Shown: positions 58,218-64,000 of the stretch, piece after piece
Numbering within the stretch: the first letter of the stretch is position 1
Layout of the letters: each line of letters opens with the position of its first letter
Assembly (NCBI RefSeq): GCF_900963305.1
Contig: NC_042515.1
Coordinates: forward strand, 7,238,377 to 7,302,376
Reading direction: 5' to 3'
Length of the DNA stretch: 64,000 nucleotides
DNA from: Echeneis naucrates
Taxonomy: Eukaryota; Chordata; Actinopteri; Carangiformes; Echeneidae
Notes under the pieces: generated by a model
What the model was told of the DNA's origin: nothing
Databases searched by the model: none
What the model saw: only the letters and a program-made list of their open reading frames with translations
Program-made: the position numbers and the translations under genes

Positions 58218-59808
58218 AGATATTTTTATCACATTTGTTTTTTTCATTGGAAGCATTTTTTTAACTATCAGCTTTGTTCTGCCTCACAAATACATTTTCA
58301 GTGAAGTTGTAAAAACTTAACACACTCTGAACTCTGAAACCAAAAGAACGGCAGCCAGGTGGCAGCAGTAGACACAGAGACACAATTCCTGCTCTCCATT
58401 TTCTGTGTGTGATATCGATGTGGATGTAAATTACACTTATTTATGTATTTATATATTTATTTACGTATTACTTGAAATTGAATAAAGTGTTCTTGTACCC
58501 TTTCAATGTTTGTGGAAATAAAATAAAACAATTGTATATCACATTTCCCCTTCTATTGTCTGTACATCTTATTTGTAACAGGTCAATTTAAAAGACCCAT
58601 CATTCATTGTTCATCAGTTTATTTGCCATGTGAGACCTCATGTTTCATACGCATCTGGGTGAAGTCAAATGAAACTTAGCTTCGCACCCCAAAATGCAAT
58701 TAATTTATCTTTATTAATCTATTTTCACTCTGTCAAAACAAATCAACAATAAAGCATTATATACAAATCATAGCTAAGCTGACAGGCAGCGTAATCAGCA
58801 CATGCACAACAATACCAGTTCATCTATATTACAAACAGGTTATTAGGAAGTTGAGCAGGGACAGAAAAGAAATGAGTATTGAAACAATGAAACATATACA
58901 ACCCAGAATCAAAAGTGTGGATTTCAACACAAGCCTATGATACAGCATATTCATGACAATTCTTATCAAAACATTTTTATTTTTTTTTTTTACAAGAACA
59001 GATTTTTGGTCTTCAAAAGGGATTTTCATTAATGCCAAGGCCCCAAATTATATATACCTCAATGTGTTTTAGAATTGAACGAATAATAAATAGCTCACAT
59101 TTTAATAGTACAATACAGACTATTTTCAATAGCCTCTAACTATGAGGAGAACGTTATCTGAGGTCGATCTAGACGACATATGAATAAAACATTTCTAAAA
59201 TAATAGTGACGGCAAAATCTATTCCTTTGTAGCATCACAACTCGTTTCTAACATTTCACTTTAAAATAGTATTGGCCAGTGGAAAATTTGTTAAGTCTCA
59301 AAACAATTATAAAAAGACACAGCAGTACAAACAGTCCAACACAAATCTTAAGTTTTCATCCATGCAGACATACCCACTGTGTTCATTAAACAGACTGTAC
59401 GATTTTGCATTCAGTGCAACATTTTTGGGTCACCATTCATAAAGTTGAGATGAGCTGAATTTAAAAAAGATTAGGGAAAATGGAAACAAAATATTCTTGC
59501 AGTATTAACCACAGTTTGTTAGGGTTCCTTTTGAAGCTTTGCCACCCCCCTTTTTCTCTAAACTGTTTATTTCGGTCCAACACTTTGCTTCAGGTTTGAG
59601 TGTTGCAGGTGTCCTTGCAGCCTCGCTTAGAAATCTTTTCAGTTCTTTTGGCTGTGGTGTGAAACTGTCCACCTGGGTGCTCACTTGAAATAGCAAATGG
59701 CAACTCTGAATCAGTCTGTGGGGACACCTCGGCCCTCTAGCTGCACTTGGGTGCTGTGGAGCATCTCATGACGTGGGTGGAAGAGCAGAGTGTGATGGCT
59801 GGTGCTCT
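58218..59808. other. Convergent 3' UTRs of the transglutaminase and eya2
   Basis: A plus-strand AATAAA at 58481-58486 fits the transglutaminase 3' end. Minus-strand signals at 58710-58715 and 58618-58623 fit the 3' end of eya2, which would then have a 3' UTR of about 1.1-1.2 kb. The two transcripts end within roughly 130-230 bp of each other. No other gene is seen. Confidence 0.5.
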
Positions 59809-62800
59809 CTAGAGGTAGTCCAGCTCCAGTGCATGGCTCAGAGCTTCCAGGTCGGCTCGACAGGACACCCTCCAGAACGGCATGTTCTTCTGATGAAACA
59901 AAAATTTTATTTAAATAAAAACACAAGTTTCAGGTAGGAATTTGCAGTGATCTGACAGATGCTGAAATATGGACTGTGGTGCGTGATAAAGAGCAGTTGG
60001 ATAACATGTTGGCCTACACTGTAATCCAAGCAAGACGACCACATTCAGACAAACATGTTGAAAAAGTTTTTGTATGGTAACTGATTTGTTATGGCCGATC
60101 ATTAGACATACAAAAACATCTGATTGCATTATACCTTCTTGGCCACAGTCTCCTCTTCAGCTCCATCTCCTATAACCACATAGACCGCTCTCCGACCAAA
60201 TCTCTGAGACACTCGCTCAAAGCAGCTCTCTTTTCCTTTGAACAGAAAGAAAACCTGAGTTTAAAATATTAAAATTGGGCATTTAGAGAAGAAGTGATAG
60301 AGGGTGGAATGAGGCTGGCTGTGTAGTTAATCTGTTGCCTTTCTCACGCCTTACCTGTCTTGGTGGCGCTGTAAATGTTCTCTATGGGGAAAGCTGAGCC
60401 CAGACCGTACAGTAACACCTTGGAGAGTGCAGGGATGAGTTGGGTTGTGGTCACCAACACGTTTACACAGTTGGGCCTGAAACAGCACGGGACAAACACA
60501 TTTATACCGTCTATATGATGTCCTGTAACGGAAACTCACATTTACTCAAGCACTCAAAAATCATACAGAGGCTTGTTGACTTTGTTGTATTGTGGATTTG
60601 AATTTCATGGTTATATTATTTTCACGATAAAGAAAAAAGAAGACTTGGTGGGGAAGACTTTGAAGGAATTTAAAAGTGTATACAATTTTTTTAGATTAAA
60701 TTACAGAATATTTTTTTTTATTTAATTAAATTCACGCTTTACATTTTCCTAAAGTTATTAAAACAGTAACATAATTCAAACTGTAAAGTGAGTAAATTGT
60801 GAATTTAAATTTTTGTGAAACATACATAATGTATAGAAATTACTGACATTAAATAGCAGTATTACATCAGTGACATTAATATTGATAAAATGAATCAAAT
60901 TAAATTATAAAATAAAATAAAATACATTTAGTTAAATTCTTTAAATATTAAAGCTATTAAATATTAAAAATTAAATGTAAATTTTTAAGTAATCCACTCA
61001 GAAACAAATAAAATAAAATTTTACTTTGAGTGAAATTTAATTAATTCAATGTACTGAGCTAAATTAATTACATTTAATTGACAATGGAAGATAAAGACAT
61101 TCACCACCAAATTCTTACCAGTTATGCCTTGAATTTCCAATCCAACTGGTGGATTGTGCCAGTAATTTTCAATGGGTTTCTAATCTATCATGTTCACGGT
61201 AATGGAATAGATGGAATAGATGTGCGTTCACAGCAATCTTGACCTTTAACTACTAAAATCTGTCCATTCTGAACTGAGTGAATGTTTGTGCCAAATAAGC
61301 AACAGTGTCTATCAATTGTCATTTACGTTAAAGCTAGCAATAATAATAATGCTAAACTTCATTTCAAAAGAAACTAATCTGTATGCGGTAAATTGAGGTG
61401 ATGCAGCACAGACTGACCTGGAGTTGATGAGAGCCAGGGCTTTGAGTGCTTGAGTCAGCCACAGGTCAGTCAGCACCTCCATCTCTCTCCTCAGTTGTAA
61501 CCACTCCTCCCGCTTGGGGCTGCCCAGCAAACCTGCCCAACGCGAGGAACACAAACTTGATGCTTATCCAAGTCCTTACACTTCAAATGCATAATAGATA
61601 AAGTGTTAAATAAGACGTTATGAAGCCTTATTTTGACAGCAGGGCTGTCTGCAGTGTCTATATGGACAACTCTAACACAACACCATGCAGCCAAAACCTC
61701 AGACGCACACGCCTTCCAGCAGACATAAAGCAGCCAGATGTACTCTGCAGTGTCTGCGCTCCCCCACTGCACAAGGTTTTAGACTCAACAATCAGTTCTG
61801 ACAAAGTTGATAAACTAACATGACTGGCTCCTTTTAGCCTTTTCATGATTCAGGTTATATTTGACAACGGTGGTTTGGTTGACGATCAAACTGCAGTTTA
61901 TACAAAATGAAATGCCCATTTTCTGAAGAAAGTCGACATTAAATGTGGTTGGAAACTGTACTTTGTTCCATTTCAGCTCTAGCTTTTGAGGTCAGATGGT
62001 AAGCAAATATTTATTGGTAAATGTTAGTAATGTCATGATATTATTTAGTTTTTATGTTGCATATATAACCAAAGCCGGACCTCAGAGAGTGTAAATATCT
62101 TTAAATATCAGAAAACTATATTTATTGTTCCTCTGTTTCCTCTACACAACAGTGTTGCATGTAAATAAAAAAACAGCTTACCTCCAACATTATTTTTGTA
62201 TGTGTTGTAAATCTCCTTCACTCTTCGGTATCGGAAAGCCAGTTTCCTCATCCAGTCTACTCCTCCGTGGACCCCTGACCCCAGGCACAGAGAGCCGGCC
62301 CCTGCTGGGCTCTGGAAGCCGTCCGACCCAAAGTTGTAAGTGCTGCGGGATCACAATACAGGAAGCAGACATAATGTAGATCATAATAACACAAGCTGTG
62401 TTTTTCCTGGGCATATTATGATTCAAATAGTTCGTACAACTGGCCACATTTTCTAGATCTAAGATTCAATCTATCCTGGCTCTAAATAAGAAGGCAGCAG
62501 TGTAAGATTTCTTCAAATTTAGGCATATGTGCCAATATGACCACAAAAAAATCCAGGGGCAAGAAGTGACTGTGGCCCTCAAAGAAGCTGTGTCAGTAAG
62601 AAATCATTAAGTATATATATATTGAGTTCAGTAAAATAAATACCTCATAATCTGGCTCTTTTTCAAATCATTCATTTAAGATGCACAAAGTGCCTCCAAC
62701 TATTTTATGCCATAAAATGTCTGGACAGCAGCAGACAGGGGGAGTTAAAAAGAGATATTTTGATGGGAAGTGAAAGCATTGGATAATCCTGCGACATAGT

Positions 62801-63049
62801 ATATGGCCGCGGATGTTGGGAAAATAAAAGACACGCACAGGCTTGCATGCATGAACACAGACACACACAGTCTTCATCTCATCTCCCCGCTTATTTCCTC
62901 CTGTGCGCTAAAACCCAGAGGGCAAGTCTGGTTCACCAGCCACAGTTGAGCTGTTTCTTAGGAGAGCCTCAAGTTCAACGGAAGCTTTACCTCAGGTCCT
63001 GCCCGTTGTCGTCTGATGCCACATCATCAATATGAACCTGGTCGCATTC
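59809..63049 (-). CDS. eya2: Eyes absent homolog 2, C-terminal part (5' end off the window)
   Basis: Co-activator of SIX homeoproteins and a HAD-type protein tyrosine phosphatase. Six coding exons are visible in transcript order: 63049-62991, 62342-62182, 61532-61418, 60476-60355, 60235-60135, 59889-59809, giving the last 212 residues. They cover [78 protein letters not shown] and the terminal [20 protein letters not shown] plus Leu. This is the C-terminal half of the Eya domain, with HAD motif III ([11 protein letters not shown]) and the GDGAEEE motif IV region. The nucleophile motif WDLDET would lie in upstream exons beyond 64000. Sequence is closest to EYA2, and linkage to 20q genes agrees. 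The acceptor before 60235 is AAAG rather than a CAG/TAG type. Confidence 0.92.
60700..61090. repeat. AT-rich low-complexity stretch in an eya2 intron
   Basis: Very AT-rich DNA with repeated AAATAAAATAAAAT, TTAAAT and TAATTAAAT words lies between the eya2 exons at 60355-60476 and 61418-61532. I see no transposon ends. Confidence 0.6.
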
Positions 63050-64000
63050 CTGGGAAATTCAAAAAAGAGCGGATATATCAAGAGATGCATTTCAGATCAG
63101 CTCTGCACAGACAGGCCTCTCTGCTATTGCGGGGCCTCTGGTAATGATAGCAGCTGCAAAAAAAAAAAAGAAAAAAGAAAAAAAAGACAGAAAATACATG
63201 ACAAAAAGGGAGGAAGTAAGGTGTCAGGACGTGTGATAGTGAGGGTGCAGAGATAAAGTCTGATGTTCTGCTTACTGTAAACTAACTTTATTCGGTTAAA
63301 TCCCACAACCTAATGATACAAACACACAACGATCTGCGTATCTGTGCGAAAACAGCGCCACACCTGTCCTTCCTGTCCAGGACAGGGAGGCTCTCCAATC
63401 ACCTTTCAGCCAACTTGAGCTGGAAAGAGACACTACCTCATCTTCCCTCCACCTCTTCATTGTTCAGATCCCGAGAGCTACAATTCACCTCCCATTCAGA
63501 TGTGGAGATGCTACTAGTGACAAAGCAGCGCAAAAGCACACATCTACACAACGGCATGCGCAAAAATACTTGCACTCAAAGGAGTTCCACTCTGTGGCAA
63601 CATAGATTTCATGCAACCGCATTATTAATTCTCAATCATTTAAAGAGACAATTGTGTACATCAATTACAATTGCTTCAGATGCTTGACAGCAGCAATAAT
63701 GTTGAACGCTAGTGAGAGCTGCTACTAAAATAAGAGGTACAAGACAATTGTAGCTTGAGGCTCTGCAGCAGTTGTCAGCCAAGCATTGCCTACTGCTTTA
63801 GAGATTTTCTGGGCCTTGACAACAAAAGACGGGATAAAAACCGGGTTTGCAAATGGCTTTGTTGGCTCCTTTCCCTTCTCTCGACTATTCCTCCTCCCAT
63901 CTGACTAATTTTTCTCTCAGATACTCAGACACACACCTATAATTACAGGACAAAGTGTGCTTGTTCCCTCTCCGCTCCGACCTCCCTCTAATCTTTTTTC
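63050..64000 (-). other. Partial eya2 intron running off the right edge
   Basis: No upstream eya2 exon (the one that would end in FNDLE) is found on the minus strand here, so the intron continues past the window. A purine tract (A and G, about 63159-63185) is the only evident low-complexity feature. Confidence 0.55.

Overview
This window is vertebrate nuclear DNA, almost certainly from a teleost (probably percomorph) fish. All genes are split by GT-AG introns, intergenic DNA is AT-rich with many homopolymer runs, and the dispersed repeats (an L2/CR1-like LINE tail, tRNA-derived SINE relics, a hAT element, a palindromic Tc1-like MITE) are typical of teleosts. I reconstructed exons by eye from splice sites and protein-family conservation and checked that intron phases are consistent and each total is a multiple of three. 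No search was run.

Eight protein-coding genes are supported. From left to right: cela1 (pancreatic elastase 1, + strand, 6.4-9.2 kb, complete); gls2 (liver-type glutaminase, - strand, 24.9-14.1 kb, 18 coding exons, complete); rdh5 (11-cis retinol dehydrogenase, - strand, 28.7-26.2 kb, complete); bloc1s1 (BLOC-1/BORC subunit 1, - strand, 33.5-31.5 kb, complete); itch (C2-WW-HECT E3 ubiquitin ligase, + strand, 35.2-45.0 kb, complete); pxmp4 (peroxisomal membrane protein 4, + strand, 50.0-51.0 kb, complete); a transglutaminase (tgm5/tgm2-like, + strand, 53.6-58.2 kb, complete); and the last six coding exons of eya2 (eyes absent phosphatase/co-activator, - strand, 63.0-59.8 kb; the 5' part lies beyond the right edge).

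The genes are a neighbourhood rather than a pathway. The left block (cela1, gls2, rdh5, bloc1s1) matches genes on human 12q13, including the same-strand bloc1s1-rdh5 order seen in mammals. The right block (itch, pxmp4, transglutaminase, eya2) matches human 20q11-q13. The change lies in about 1.6 kb between bloc1s1 and itch that carries SINE/LINE relics.

Noncoding features include a degenerate copy of elastase exon 2 about 5.7 kb upstream of cela1, a 1,356-bp non-autonomous hAT element with a perfect 8-bp target duplication, a 90-bp palindromic MITE, a 39-bp duplication covering the acceptor region of a gls2 exon, a probable GC-AG intron in gls2, and a 5-codon upstream ORF that overlaps the itch start codon. 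I found no CRISPR array, rRNA, intact tRNA, virus-like element or clearly new gene system. The window reads as ordinary teleost gene territory with a few local curiosities.
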